IMG/VR virus record: IMGVR_UViG_3300018481_000067 | Coordinates: 1 to 25,476 of that record | Origin: a virus | Length of the DNA stretch: 25,476 bases | Strand: one strand, 5' to 3' | Shown: one piece after another, positions 1 through 7,149 of the stretch | How the letters are laid out: every line of letters begins with the position of its first letter | Numbering within the stretch: position 1 is the stretch's first letter | Program-made: the position numbers and the translations under genes | The notes under the pieces: model-generated | Told to the model about the DNA's origin: nothing | Database searches by the model: none | Seen by the model: the letters and a program-made list of their open reading frames with translations, nothing else

Positions 1-135
1 CGCGCCAAGGACATGCTGATCCGGGGCGGCGAGAACATCTACTGCGTCGAGGTCGAGAACGCGCTCTACGACCATCCGGCCGTCATGGACGCCGCCGTCG
101 TCGGCCGTGCGCACAAGACGCTCGGTGAGGAGCCG
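1..135 (+). other. Acyl-CoA ligase C-terminal fragment (chimeric)
   Basis: The reading frame is open from base 1 and reads as the hinge and start of the C-terminal subdomain of an adenylate-forming (ANL) fatty-acyl-CoA ligase: [20 protein letters not shown], then [11 protein letters not shown] and TLGEEP. The K-D plus GGENI...EVE pattern is the A8 hinge motif of this family. Residues that should follow (the rest of the C-terminal subdomain and its catalytic lysine) are missing, because the frame turns into phage protease sequence after about base 135. The piece resembles actinobacterial FadD-type ligases. It has no role in a phage structural operon, so I read it as a contig chimera or recombination scar. 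Confidence 0.85.
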
Positions 136-1290
136 CCCGAGGTGATCGCCTCATCCGGCTGGATGGCCCCACAGACCGCGACCACCGCCAGTGGCGGGGC
201 GACGATGACAGTCACCTACGACCTGGGACCGATGGTCGTGAACGGCAACCCGGGGACGCTCAGCGTGGAGATGGCGCGCGGCCCCGGCTGGGTCACCGAC
301 CCGGTGGCAACCAAGCGCATCCACGACTACTGGACGGTCCCCGGCCACGAGGGGTACGCCAAGATCGGCTGGGGCACCAACGGCGACTTCCGTCGGCTGC
401 GCGCCTACCTGTCCAAGTACATCGGCCCCAGGTTCCTGAACCGGACCACCGCCCAGTGGCATCACGACGCGCTCGGCTACTGGCCGGGTGAGTTGGGCAA
501 GCCGGGCAACCCGGTGACCCGTGGCAGCGGGGAGTTCGGACCGGCGGTGATCCTCGCCTCCGTCCCGTCGCTGACCGACTACCGGCTGCCGCGCGAGTGG
601 TTCACCGACCCGGAGTTCACCGAGGCCACCCCGCTGACGGTGACCGAGGACGGACGGGTGCTCGGCCACCTCGCCGAGTGGGGCGTCTGCCACATCGGCA
701 TCCCCGGCACCTGCGTGGAGGCACCGCACTCGGCGTACTCGTACGCCTACTTCACCACCGGTGTGGTGCAGACCGACAACGGGGCGGTCGCGGTCGGCCA
801 GATCACGATGGACACCGGCCACGCCAGCCGCAACGCCGGGCCGAATGTCGCTGCCTCGCACTACGACAACACCGGCTCGGTCGTCGCCGACATCGCGGTC
901 GGCGAGGACGAGTTCGGCATCTGGATCGCCGGGGCGCTGCGCGACGGGGTGCCCGCCGAGAAGCGGCACGCCCTCCAGGCCGGTGCCCTGTCCGGTGACT
1001 GGCGGCTGATCCGCGACTCGCTGGAACTGGTCGCCGCACTGGCCGTCAACGTCCCCGGCTTCCCGATCCCTCGCACCGGGCTGGCTGCCTCAGGTGGGGT
1101 GCAGACCTCACTCGTCGCTGCCGGTGTCGTGGTGCGGGAGGCCGGGGACTCCGACGACGTCGCCGAGTTCATCCAGGCGGTCGCCGACGAGGTGGAGGCA
1201 AGGTCTGCTCGCCGGACACGGGCCGCTGCGCTGCTGGAAGATACGAGGGCGGTACGTGTCGCCGCGCTGATGTCAACGATGGAGGGCTGA
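136..1290 (+). CDS. Capsid maturation protease (5' end replaced)
   Basis: This reads as the capsid maturation protease of actinobacteriophages, which trims the scaffold part of the capsid protein during prohead maturation. An N-terminal block ([33 protein letters not shown], about bases 319-500) is followed by a protease-like core with [14 protein letters not shown] and CHIG (about 643-696), then [28 protein letters not shown] and [18 protein letters not shown]. The His-containing GHLAEWG, CHIG and DTGHA segments are likely active-site regions, but I cannot assign a catalytic triad. The position just before the capsid gene fits. The native start is absent: upstream of about base 136 the frame is acyl-CoA ligase. 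An in-frame ATG at 13 lies inside the foreign part and should not be taken as the true start. Confidence 0.8.
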   Translation, partial: PEVIASSGWMAPQTATTASGGATMTVTYDLGPMVVNGNPGTLSVEMARGPGWVTDPVATKRIHDYWTVPGHEGYAKIGWGTNGDFRRLRAYLSKYIGPRFLNRTTAQWHHDALGYWPGELGKPGNPVTRGSGEFGPAVILASVPSLTDYRLPREWFTDPEFTEATPLTVTEDGRVLGHLAEWGVCHIGIPGTCVEAPHSAYSYAYFTTGVVQTDNGAVAVGQITMDTGHASRNAGPNVAASHYDNTGSVVADIAVGEDEFGIWIAGALRDGVPAEKRHALQAGALSGDWRLIRDSLELVAALAVNVPGFPIPRTGLAASGGVQTSLVAAGVVVREAGDSDDVAEFIQAVADEVEARSARRTRAAALLEDTRAVRVAALMSTMEG

Positions 1291-1293
1291 ACG

Positions 1294-1443
1294 ATGGGCT
1301 GCGGCTGCGGGAGTGGCAAGAACAAGCAGAAGTACGAGGTGGTCACCGCCGACGGTCGGGTGATCGAGGTCGACTCCCGTACGGAGGCGCTTGCCACCGT
1401 GCGCAAGGAAGGCGGCAAGTGGGGTCCGGCCAAGCCCAAGTAG
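1294..1443 (+). CDS. Small Cys-rich protein between protease and capsid
   Basis: This is a 49-residue protein starting MGCGCGSGKNKQKYEVVTAD and ending in a Lys-rich tail. A GGAGGG ribosome site at 1281-1286 lies inside the end of the protease gene, and the ATG follows four bases after the protease stop. The N-terminal CGCG pair and the central strand-like YEVVTADGRVIEV are visible. I recall similar short proteins starting with Cys-Gly motifs at this position, between protease and capsid genes, in actinophages. Their function is unknown. Co-translation with the protease suggests a head-assembly role, which is inference. It is short, but the ribosome site and context make it a credible gene. 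Confidence 0.7.
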   Translation: MGCGCGSGKNKQKYEVVTADGRVIEVDSRTEALATVRKEGGKWGPAKPK

Positions 1444-1565
1444 CCCATTGCCGTGCTGCGGTGATGTACCGTTCGGCCTGAGCGATCGCAATGGCGTAAC
1501 CCTGCGTTCGGCCTCGCGGAGTCGAGGGACGAGTACGACGTTCCTACGAACCGGGAGAGACGCCG

Positions 1566-3191
1566 ATGTTCCAACTTCCTGAGTCACTGACTGGCCTGTC
1601 TGACGACGAACTGAGCAGCCTGCTCAACGACGGCCTGGACGCCTTCCGCGCGCTCGGCATCACTGCTGAGGCGACAGAGGAAATCATCTCCGAGGGTGAG
1701 CGCATCGCGCCCCTCATCGGGCAGATTCGCGAGGAGCAGCAGTCGCGTGTCGCTGCCTCCGAAGCACGCGCGCAGCGCGCCAACGATCTTCTGGCGACCG
1801 TGCCAGATCAGACCGCCGAGAACACCGAGCCGGAGCCTGAGGCCGAGGTAGTGGTGGAGCAGGAGGCCCCCACCCCCACCGCAGAGGAGGCCCCAGTGGC
1901 CGAGAACACTCCCGTGCCGGTCGCCGCCTCCGCGCAGACCCCGGTGCAGCGGGCGGCGCAGAACACGCCCGCCCAGCAGGTCGCTCCCCGCCGGACGGCG
2001 TCGCTGGTCGCCGCCGCCGACGTGTCCGGCTTCGCCGCCGGTCAGGAACTGGATCACCTGGGCCTCGCCGGTCAGGCGATCGTGGCCCGGCTCCGCTCCC
2101 TGCCGCGCGGAATGGCCCCGTCGCCGGTCCGCCAGCGGTTCGGTGCTGCGGTGATCCGCAAGGACTTCGATCTGGCCCAGGGCCGCGACTTCGACGACTA
2201 CTCGCTGGTGCAGCGCACCGGTGAGGAGAAGCGGCTCCCCGGAGGCTCCCTCGTGGCAGCCGGTGGCTGGTGCGCACCGTCGGAGACGGTCTACGACATG
2301 TGTCAACTGGAGACGGTGTCGGGCATCCTCGACATCCCCGAGTTCGGTGTCACCCGGGGCGGCATCCGCTACACCCCCGGCCCGGACTTCTCCGACATCT
2401 ACAACAACTGCGGCTTCCACCAGACCGAGGACGACGCCATCGCAGGCGAGTGCAAGACCTGCTGCGAGGTCGACTGCCCCGACTTTGAGGAGGTCCGCCT
2501 CGACGCCGTCGGCTACTGCGTGAAGGTCCCGATCCTCACCGAGTCGGCGTACCCGGAACTGACGCGCCGGTTCACCGAGGGTGCGCTCGTCGCACACGCC
2601 CACAAGGTCAACGCCTGGACGATCGGCCAGATCAACACCGCCGCAGGCGCAGGCGTCTCCGCTGCTGCCGACCAGCCGCTGTCGTTCGCGCTCGACGCCC
2701 TGGAGTTGCAGGCGATCGGCATGCGCTACCAGTACCGGCTCGGCGAGAACGCGCTCATCGAGGTCATCCTCCCGGTGTTCGCCAAGGCCCTGATCCGCAT
2801 GGACGTGGCCCGGCGCAACGGCCAGCAGTGGCAGTCGGTCACCGACGCGCAGGTCGACGCCACGTTCTCCGACCGCAACCTCAAGGTGCAGTGGGTCTAC
2901 GACTGGCAGGACCTCGTCGTCGCCGGTTGCGTCGTCACCCTCCCGGCCACCGTCTCGGCGCTCATGTACCCGGCAGGCACCTGGACCAAGGGCACGTCGG
3001 ACGTCATCTCGATGGATGCCGTGTACGACAGCGTCGGCCTGGAGTCCAACACGTACACCGGCATCTTCGTCGAGGAGGGCGTCCTCGTCGTGCAGCGCTG
3101 CACGCACACCTGCAAGGTCACCCTCCCGATCTGCGTCTCCGGTGAGACGGGCGCGGCCACCTTCGCCGCCTGCCTCGCTGCCGCTGCGTGA
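1566..3191 (+). CDS. Major capsid protein with N-terminal scaffold-like region
   Basis: This 541-residue protein forms the head shell. Residues 1 to about 80 are predicted helical (SDDELSSLLNDGLDAFRALG). Residues about 80-140 are an acidic, Pro/Ala-rich linker (NTEPEPEAEVVVEQEAP), as expected of a fused scaffolding domain. The capsid core starts near residue 229 with the actinophage capsid signature SLVAAGGWCAPSETVYDMC, followed by ILDIPEFGVTRGGIRYTPGP and GALVAHAHKVN. The protease two genes upstream is the likely processing enzyme. The start ATG follows GGGAGAG. The 122-base gap before it carries a 10-base direct repeat (cgttcggcct at 1470 and 1505) and a small inverted repeat (gttc/gaac, 1540-1551), but no convincing promoter. 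Downstream lies a strong hairpin. Confidence 0.9.
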   Translation: MFQLPESLTGLSDDELSSLLNDGLDAFRALGITAEATEEIISEGERIAPLIGQIREEQQSRVAASEARAQRANDLLATVPDQTAENTEPEPEAEVVVEQEAPTPTAEEAPVAENTPVPVAASAQTPVQRAAQNTPAQQVAPRRTASLVAAADVSGFAAGQELDHLGLAGQAIVARLRSLPRGMAPSPVRQRFGAAVIRKDFDLAQGRDFDDYSLVQRTGEEKRLPGGSLVAAGGWCAPSETVYDMCQLETVSGILDIPEFGVTRGGIRYTPGPDFSDIYNNCGFHQTEDDAIAGECKTCCEVDCPDFEEVRLDAVGYCVKVPILTESAYPELTRRFTEGALVAHAHKVNAWTIGQINTAAGAGVSAAADQPLSFALDALELQAIGMRYQYRLGENALIEVILPVFAKALIRMDVARRNGQQWQSVTDAQVDATFSDRNLKVQWVYDWQDLVVAGCVVTLPATVSALMYPAGTWTKGTSDVISMDAVYDSVGLESNTYTGIFVEEGVLVVQRCTHTCKVTLPICVSGETGAATFAACLAAAA

Positions 3192-3197
3192 CCCGCT

Positions 3198-3231
3198 CCG
3201 GGGGGGTCGATGGGACCGTCGGCCTCCCCGG
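3198..3231 (+). terminator. Hairpin after capsid gene (attenuator or RNA stabiliser)
   Basis: CC plus seven Gs (3198-3206) can pair with CCTCCCCGG (3223-3231), giving nine pairs with one G-T wobble. Within the 16-base loop, CGA (3208-3210) can pair with TCG (3219-3221). It begins seven bases after the capsid stop. There is no T-tract after it, so it is not a classical intrinsic terminator. Partial attenuation or 3'-end protection of the capsid message is the more natural reading. The next gene has its own strong ribosome site (GAGGAGGTGAG). Confidence 0.55.
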
Positions 3232-3262
3232 AACCCACGCTCCAACGAGGAGGTGAGGTCCG

Positions 3263-4051
3263 ATGCCTAACATCGCTGGGGCGAGTCTGTACGTCGATGT
3301 GCCAGCGCCGGAACGCAAGACCGGTGGGGCGCTCGACACGGTGCGCGTCATCGACGTGACCGGCCACGCCCTGCTGGGCGCGGAGTACCTGACCGACGCC
3401 TGCAACACGCTCAACGAGTGGTTGTCGAACTGCGAGACGGTCTACCCACCGGGCTGCGAGGGTGGTCCGGCGCTGATCAACACGAAGGACTTCGACGACC
3501 TCGATCTGGTGGCCGGGGAGCCGTTCGCGCTGTACAACGGTGTGCGGTGCGTGGGTCCGGGCAATCAGGTGGATGCGCTGGAGGCGCGCGCGAAGGCGTC
3601 GCTGGAACTCAAGGAGTCCCGGGGTGTCGAGAACTACCTCAAGGGGCTGCTCATCGGGCTGTCCGGCTCCAACACCCTCGCGGCTGCCGACGTGGTCGAC
3701 GCGGTGGCCCAACTGGAGGACTGGCTCGACGACAACTACGGCGGCAAGGGCTTCATCGAAATGTCCCGTGGCATGGCCGTGTACGCCTGCAACGCGCAGA
3801 TCATCGGTGCCGGGCTGGACGGTCGGATGGCGACCTGCGGCGGCACCCCGGTGATCCTGGGGATCGGCGACGACACCACGCTGTTCGCGTCCGGGCAGAT
3901 CACCCTGCTGCGCGGGCCGATCGGGGTGTACTCGGTCCCCGAGATGAACCTCGCCGACGGCACCTGTGCCCCGGCGCGGACCCTCGCTGAGCGGTCCTAC
4001 GTGCCACTGATCGAGTGCGCCGCAGCGAAGGCAACCATTACCACTCCGTAG
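3263..4051 (+). CDS. Virion structural protein, function unassigned
   Basis: This 262-residue protein starts at an ATG behind a strong GAGGAGGTGAG ribosome site, directly downstream of the capsid gene and 11 bases before the probable major tail protein. Visible features are a mid-protein helical stretch (NQVDALEARAKASLELKESR, then AADVVDAVAQLEDWLDDNYG) and a C-terminal half rich in short strands (FIEMSRGMAVYACNAQIIGA, GTPVILGIGDD, FASGQITLLRGPIGVYSVPE) ending AERSYVPLIECAAAK. The C-terminal pattern resembles proteins encoded beside capsid genes in other actinophages. I cannot name its role: capsid accessory, second shell component and head-tail protein all remain possible. No signal peptide or membrane segment is seen. 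Confidence 0.75.
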   Translation: MPNIAGASLYVDVPAPERKTGGALDTVRVIDVTGHALLGAEYLTDACNTLNEWLSNCETVYPPGCEGGPALINTKDFDDLDLVAGEPFALYNGVRCVGPGNQVDALEARAKASLELKESRGVENYLKGLLIGLSGSNTLAAADVVDAVAQLEDWLDDNYGGKGFIEMSRGMAVYACNAQIIGAGLDGRMATCGGTPVILGIGDDTTLFASGQITLLRGPIGVYSVPEMNLADGTCAPARTLAERSYVPLIECAAAKATITTP

Positions 4052-4062
4052 GAGGAGCAGAT

Positions 4063-4821
4063 ATGCCTGGAACCAGTTTCCCCCTCTTGCGGGGCCGGAC
4101 CCTTCGGGTCACCAAGACCAACGGCTGCGGGGTTCCGCTGACCGGGGTCGACAGCAGCATCGCGGTCACCGACGGCTACGTCTCCGTCGCCCTCACGGCG
4201 GAAATCAACGAGCCGGAGGAACTGGAGGTCATCAACGCGAACGGCCAGACCTGTGTCCGTGACCCCGGCTGCGCCGAGTTCAAGGGCTACAACGTCGAAA
4301 TCGTGTTCTGCAACGTGGACCCGTGCCTGTTCTCGATGACCACCGGTCAGGACCCGATCTACAACACTGCTGGCGACGCGGTGGGCTTCCGCATGAACTC
4401 CAAGGTGAAGGCGTGTGACAACGCCTTCGCCATGGAAATCTGGGCCGGTTCCCCGGGCGGCGCTGGCTGTCAGGGGCAGGCCAGTGAGTCCGGCTCGTTC
4501 GGCTACATCGTGATGCCGTTCCTCCGCGCTGGCGTGGTGGGCGACTTCACGATCGAGAACGCGGCCATCTCGTTCACGATCACCGGCGCGGTCACCCTCG
4601 ACGGCAACTCGTGGGGCGTCGGGCCGTACAACGTGATGGAGGTCGCTGCCAATCCGGCACCGCTGCCCGAGGCACTGGACCCCAACGACCACCTCGCCGT
4701 GCTGTACACCACGCTCGCGCCCCCGGAGTCGACTGTGGGCTACTGCCTCACCGACACTGAGTACGCCGCATTCGAGGCCGATGGCACCCTGCCAGCAGCC
4801 GATGAGCAGGCCGCTGCCTAA
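4063..4821 (+). CDS. Probable major tail protein (tail tube)
   Basis: This 252-residue protein is probably the tube-forming tail protein. The start is the ATG at 4063, six bases behind GGAGGAG (4051-4057), which itself overlaps the previous stop. An in-frame upstream ATG at 4015 lies inside the previous gene and lacks such a site. The chain is mostly beta: RVTKTNGCGVPLTG, GYVSVALTAEI, VINANGQTCV, GYNVEIVFCNVDPCLFSMTT, then AVGFRMNS, FTIENAAISFTITGAVTLDG and SWGVGPYNVM. These phrases match my memory of actinophage major tail proteins. The odd point is position: tube genes usually follow the head-tail connectors, but here the gene precedes them. An unrelated beta-rich head decoration protein is a weaker alternative. 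Confidence 0.7.
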   Translation: MPGTSFPLLRGRTLRVTKTNGCGVPLTGVDSSIAVTDGYVSVALTAEINEPEELEVINANGQTCVRDPGCAEFKGYNVEIVFCNVDPCLFSMTTGQDPIYNTAGDAVGFRMNSKVKACDNAFAMEIWAGSPGGAGCQGQASESGSFGYIVMPFLRAGVVGDFTIENAAISFTITGAVTLDGNSWGVGPYNVMEVAANPAPLPEALDPNDHLAVLYTTLAPPESTVGYCLTDTEYAAFEADGTLPAADEQAAA

Positions 4822-4829
4822 GGAGACAC

Positions 4830-5657
4830 ATGACCGACCCGTGCGCTGCTTGTGGGTCGTGTGTCCCCTGGTCACCAGACCTGACGTGCTTCCCTGAGTG
4901 GGGCGACTACGACGACGCCCTGCTCTGCAAGTCCGTCGCCCTCGCTTGGGACACCCTGCGTGTCCTGAGCGGGGGTCAGGTGGGCAACTGCCCGGTGCTG
5001 GCCCGCCCGTGGGTGTCCAAGCCGTGCTCGTTCTGCGCGGACGCCACCCTGCACCACCTGCCGGGGACGGCCTGCGGCGGTGACTGCTGGGCGAACTGCT
5101 GCGGCACCGGCGGCTGCGGGTGCGCGCCGCTGCCCGAGGTGGTGCTGCCCGGCCCGGTCGCGGAACTGTGGCAGGTGAAGATCGACGGTGAACTGCTGGA
5201 CGTCATGGACTACCGGGTCGACAACGGCAACCGGCTGCTGCGCACCGACGGCTACAAGTGGCCGTCGTGCCAGAACATGGTCGGCGACGCGGAGACGGAC
5301 GTGGGCACGTTCGGTGTCTGGTATGTCCCTGGAATCGTTCCAAACTCGGCGGGCCTGTGGGCCGCTGGGGTGATGACCAGCGAGTTCATGAAGGCGTGCT
5401 CCGGTGGCAAGTGCCGCCTGCCGTCGTCGGTCACGTCGATCGCCCGCCAAGGCGTGACGATGCAGTTCTCCAGCGGCATGTTCCCCGACGGGATGACCGG
5501 CATCCGCGAGGTGGACGCCTACCTGACCGCCATCAACCCGTACTCGCTGCGGACCCCGCCGAAGGTGTGGTCACCGGACCTCGCCCCGGCGAAGCATCGC
5601 TATCCGTCCTGGCAGGCGCGTCCCGAGGCTGTTGTCGATCCTTGGGCGCAGTCGTGA
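4830..5657 (+). CDS. Head-to-tail adaptor, cysteine-rich
   Basis: This 275-residue connector would bind below the portal and join head to tail. It matches the actinophage head-to-tail adaptor pattern: WGDYDDALLCKSVALAWDTL near the N-terminus, a Cys-dense centre, VKIDGELLDVMDYRVDNGNR, then ACSGGKCRLPSSVTSIARQG, GMTGIREVDAYL and PKVWSPD. The chain has 17 cysteines, nearly all in the first 200 residues, including CAACGSC and CWANCC. This suggests metal binding or a disulfide network. The ATG sits behind AAGGAGA, nine bases after the previous stop. Its stop overlaps the next start (GTGA at 5654-5657), implying translational coupling. Confidence 0.75.
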   Translation: MTDPCAACGSCVPWSPDLTCFPEWGDYDDALLCKSVALAWDTLRVLSGGQVGNCPVLARPWVSKPCSFCADATLHHLPGTACGGDCWANCCGTGGCGCAPLPEVVLPGPVAELWQVKIDGELLDVMDYRVDNGNRLLRTDGYKWPSCQNMVGDAETDVGTFGVWYVPGIVPNSAGLWAAGVMTSEFMKACSGGKCRLPSSVTSIARQGVTMQFSSGMFPDGMTGIREVDAYLTAINPYSLRTPPKVWSPDLAPAKHRYPSWQARPEAVVDPWAQS

Positions 5658-6139
5658 ACGGGCTCGGCACCTCCATCTCGTCGGTCATCGCGGACCTCGT
5701 CGACTGTGTGTGCGTGGCGCTGGAGACGGATGGTGCGGGGCCGACCTGCTGGTGTGGCTTCTACCCGGGGTCGCAGGTGTCGTGGGACTACTGCGGCGAG
5801 TGCTCCGGCGGGTCCTGCGGGATGGGCTACGTCCGGCTGGTCAACGCCTACCGCTCTGAGGACATGCTGAACCCGGACCTGAACACGCGGTGCGCGTCGC
5901 CGCTGACGTTGCAGTTGGCGGTTGGTGCGATCCGGTGCATCCCGGTCGCCGACGACGACGGCAGGCTGCCGGACCCGGAGTCGATGTGGGAGTCGTCGCT
6001 GGCGGTCCTGGCCGACATGGCGGCGCTGTTCGTCGCCGCTGACTGCTGCCCGGGGGAGCACATCCTCGGCGAGTACACCCCGGTCGGGCCGCAGGGCGGC
6101 TGCGCCGGTGGTGAGTGGACGGTGTGGGTGAGCCTCTGA
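5654..6139 (+). CDS. Head-tail connector or tail terminator, cysteine-rich
   Basis: This 161-residue protein starts at the GTG in the GTGA overlap with the adaptor stop. A longer in-frame extension to 5258 only shadows the adaptor gene. It has 12 cysteines, with a conspicuous run CWCGFYPGSQVSWDYCGECS and a late CC pair, and ends in EYTPVGPQGGCAGGEWTVWV. The pattern recalls a small protein next to head-to-tail adaptors in other actinophages, variously annotated as head-tail connector or tail terminator. From the sequence I cannot choose between these. It ends in a TGATG overlap with the next gene, so adaptor, connector and neck protein are probably made as one coupled unit. Confidence 0.65.
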   Translation: MNGLGTSISSVIADLVDCVCVALETDGAGPTCWCGFYPGSQVSWDYCGECSGGSCGMGYVRLVNAYRSEDMLNPDLNTRCASPLTLQLAVGAIRCIPVADDDGRLPDPESMWESSLAVLADMAALFVAADCCPGEHILGEYTPVGPQGGCAGGEWTVWVSL

Positions 6140-6672
6140 TGGCTGCCTCTGTCCGCACAGTCATCTCCGACGCGCTCATCATCAAGGCGCTGAACACGCC
6201 CGGTGGGTCCGGCGGTGTGTACAAGGAGATGGAGCGGATCAGGCGGTCCACGCTGGCGATCGCCCGTGGCATCGCACCGGTCGGCAAGCCGGTCAACGCG
6301 ATGCACCGTGGTGGCGCGGTCGGCAAGTACAAGGCGTCGTTCGGGTCCGACCGGCGTGGCTCCAACGGCCACTACGTGCGCCGGGCCATGTACAACAGCG
6401 CCGACTACGCCTACTTCGTGGAGCACGGTCGCGGGTCGTCCAAGTTCGACCTGGGCCTGCGGGAGTACATGCGGATGCGCAACTGGATCGCGCGGACCGG
6501 CGGGGTGCCGAAACGCTGGGAGCGGTACTCGTCGGAGTTCACCGGCGGCATCATCATCACGTCACCGGGCACCAGCGGCTGGGAGGGCTTCCACACCCTG
6601 GAGATTGCGTTCGATGAGGCGATGCGCCGCAGCAAGGTGCACATCGGCGCAACCGGGGGATTCCTGCGGTGA
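6139..6672 (+). CDS. HK97 gp10-like neck / tail completion protein
   Basis: This 177-residue protein starts at the ATG in the TGATG overlap (6137-6141). An earlier in-frame ATG at 6115 lies within the previous gene. The helical N-terminus carries IARGIAPVGKPVNAM, followed by a basic strand region (KYKASFGSDRRGSNG) and the phrase YADYAYFVEHGRG-type motif (SADYAYFVEHGRGSSKF). These features are characteristic of the HK97 gp10-like family of tail-completion or neck proteins. It ends shortly before the tail chaperone gene, where this family is usually found. The C-terminal half (WERYSSEFTGGIIITSPGTS, GFHTLEIAFDEAM) is compatible with a joining protein at the head-tail interface. Confidence 0.65.
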   Translation: MAASVRTVISDALIIKALNTPGGSGGVYKEMERIRRSTLAIARGIAPVGKPVNAMHRGGAVGKYKASFGSDRRGSNGHYVRRAMYNSADYAYFVEHGRGSSKFDLGLREYMRMRNWIARTGGVPKRWERYSSEFTGGIIITSPGTSGWEGFHTLEIAFDEAMRRSKVHIGATGGFLR

Positions 6673-6700
6673 GGGCTACCATGCGAGCACCTACACCAAC

Positions 6701-6714
6701 GGAGGTCCACGTTG
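6701..6714 (+). promoter_or_regulatory. Ribosome site selecting a TTG start
   Basis: GGAGG at 6701-6705 is followed six bases later by TTG (6712-6714), the only initiation codon at correct spacing for the tail chaperone. This fixes its start at a rare TTG. An ATG at 6681 is upstream of the site and in another frame. Confidence 0.7.
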
Positions 6715-7149
6715 AGGGAGTTCAGCACCGCTGCCCGAAGATCGGCCCCGCTAGCGCTGGAGGGCTCGGAGCCGATCGAGTTCACGGTAGATGGCGACAA
6801 ATACACCGCATACCCGCCGACGCCGGGACAGTTCATGCTGCTGATGTCGGCGCAGGCGAAGGGTCGCGACGAGGTGGAGTCGGTGGCGTCGATCATCGAC
6901 TTCCTCGACGGCATCCTCGACGAGAACGCGCAGGCGGACTTCCGCAGGCGGCTGATGGACCGCGACGACCCGTTCGACTTCGACACGGTCACCCAGATCA
7001 TGGAGGGTCTGATCGAGGAGTGGTCCGCCCGCCCTACGCAGTCACCGTCCGCCTCGTCCTCATCGCCCGCGAACGGTGGCCGGAAATCGACGGCGAGACG
7101 GCCCTCAAGGGCATCGACCTCACGCACCTCCCCCTCGACCGATTCCTGA
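6712..7149 (+). CDS. Tail assembly chaperone G
   Basis: This 145-residue protein helps load tail tube subunits onto the tape measure protein. It has the usual shape: a strand-rich start (IEFTVDGDKYTAYPPTPGQF), a helical middle (VESVASIIDFLDGILDENAQ, then FRRRLMDRDDPFDFDTVTQI), the EEWSARPT segment typical just before the frameshift site, and a low-complexity Ser/Arg tail. The tail reads like noncoding-frame sequence and overlaps the T frame. Position immediately before the tape measure gene is diagnostic. As in lambda gpG/gpGT, a fraction of ribosomes should shift into the T frame, given as a separate entry. Confidence 0.85.
   Translation: MREFSTAARRSAPLALEGSEPIEFTVDGDKYTAYPPTPGQFMLLMSAQAKGRDEVESVASIIDFLDGILDENAQADFRRRLMDRDDPFDFDTVTQIMEGLIEEWSARPTQSPSASSSSPANGGRKSTARRPSRASTSRTSPSTDS
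7032..7037 (+). promoter_or_regulatory. Candidate -1 frameshift site (CCCTAC)
   Basis: In the G frame the codons are CGC-CCT-ACG. A tRNA-Pro on CCT (7033-7035) could slip back one base to CCC (7032-7034), making TAC the next codon. The joint product would read EEWSARP then YAVTVRLV, which gives a natural G-T junction. No canonical X XXY YYZ heptamer is present between 6990 and 7080, so the exact site is inference. Confidence 0.4.

Noticed and set aside
13-1290. A real phage-encoded ligase-protease fusion starting at ATG 13
   Set aside because: The ligase part is cut mid-domain on both sides and has no function in capsid maturation. There is no ribosome site before base 13, since the frame is open upstream.
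1444-1565. Promoter in the gap before the capsid gene
   Set aside because: I looked for TTGACA/TANNNT-like pairs at suitable spacing and found none convincing. Only a 10-base direct repeat and a 4-base inverted repeat are present.
1584-3245. Long minus-strand open frame (553 codons) opposite the capsid gene
   Set aside because: It is an antisense shadow of a GC-rich gene: Arg/Gly/Asp/His-heavy, with no recognisable motif and no fitting ribosome site, while the + strand has the capsid signature.
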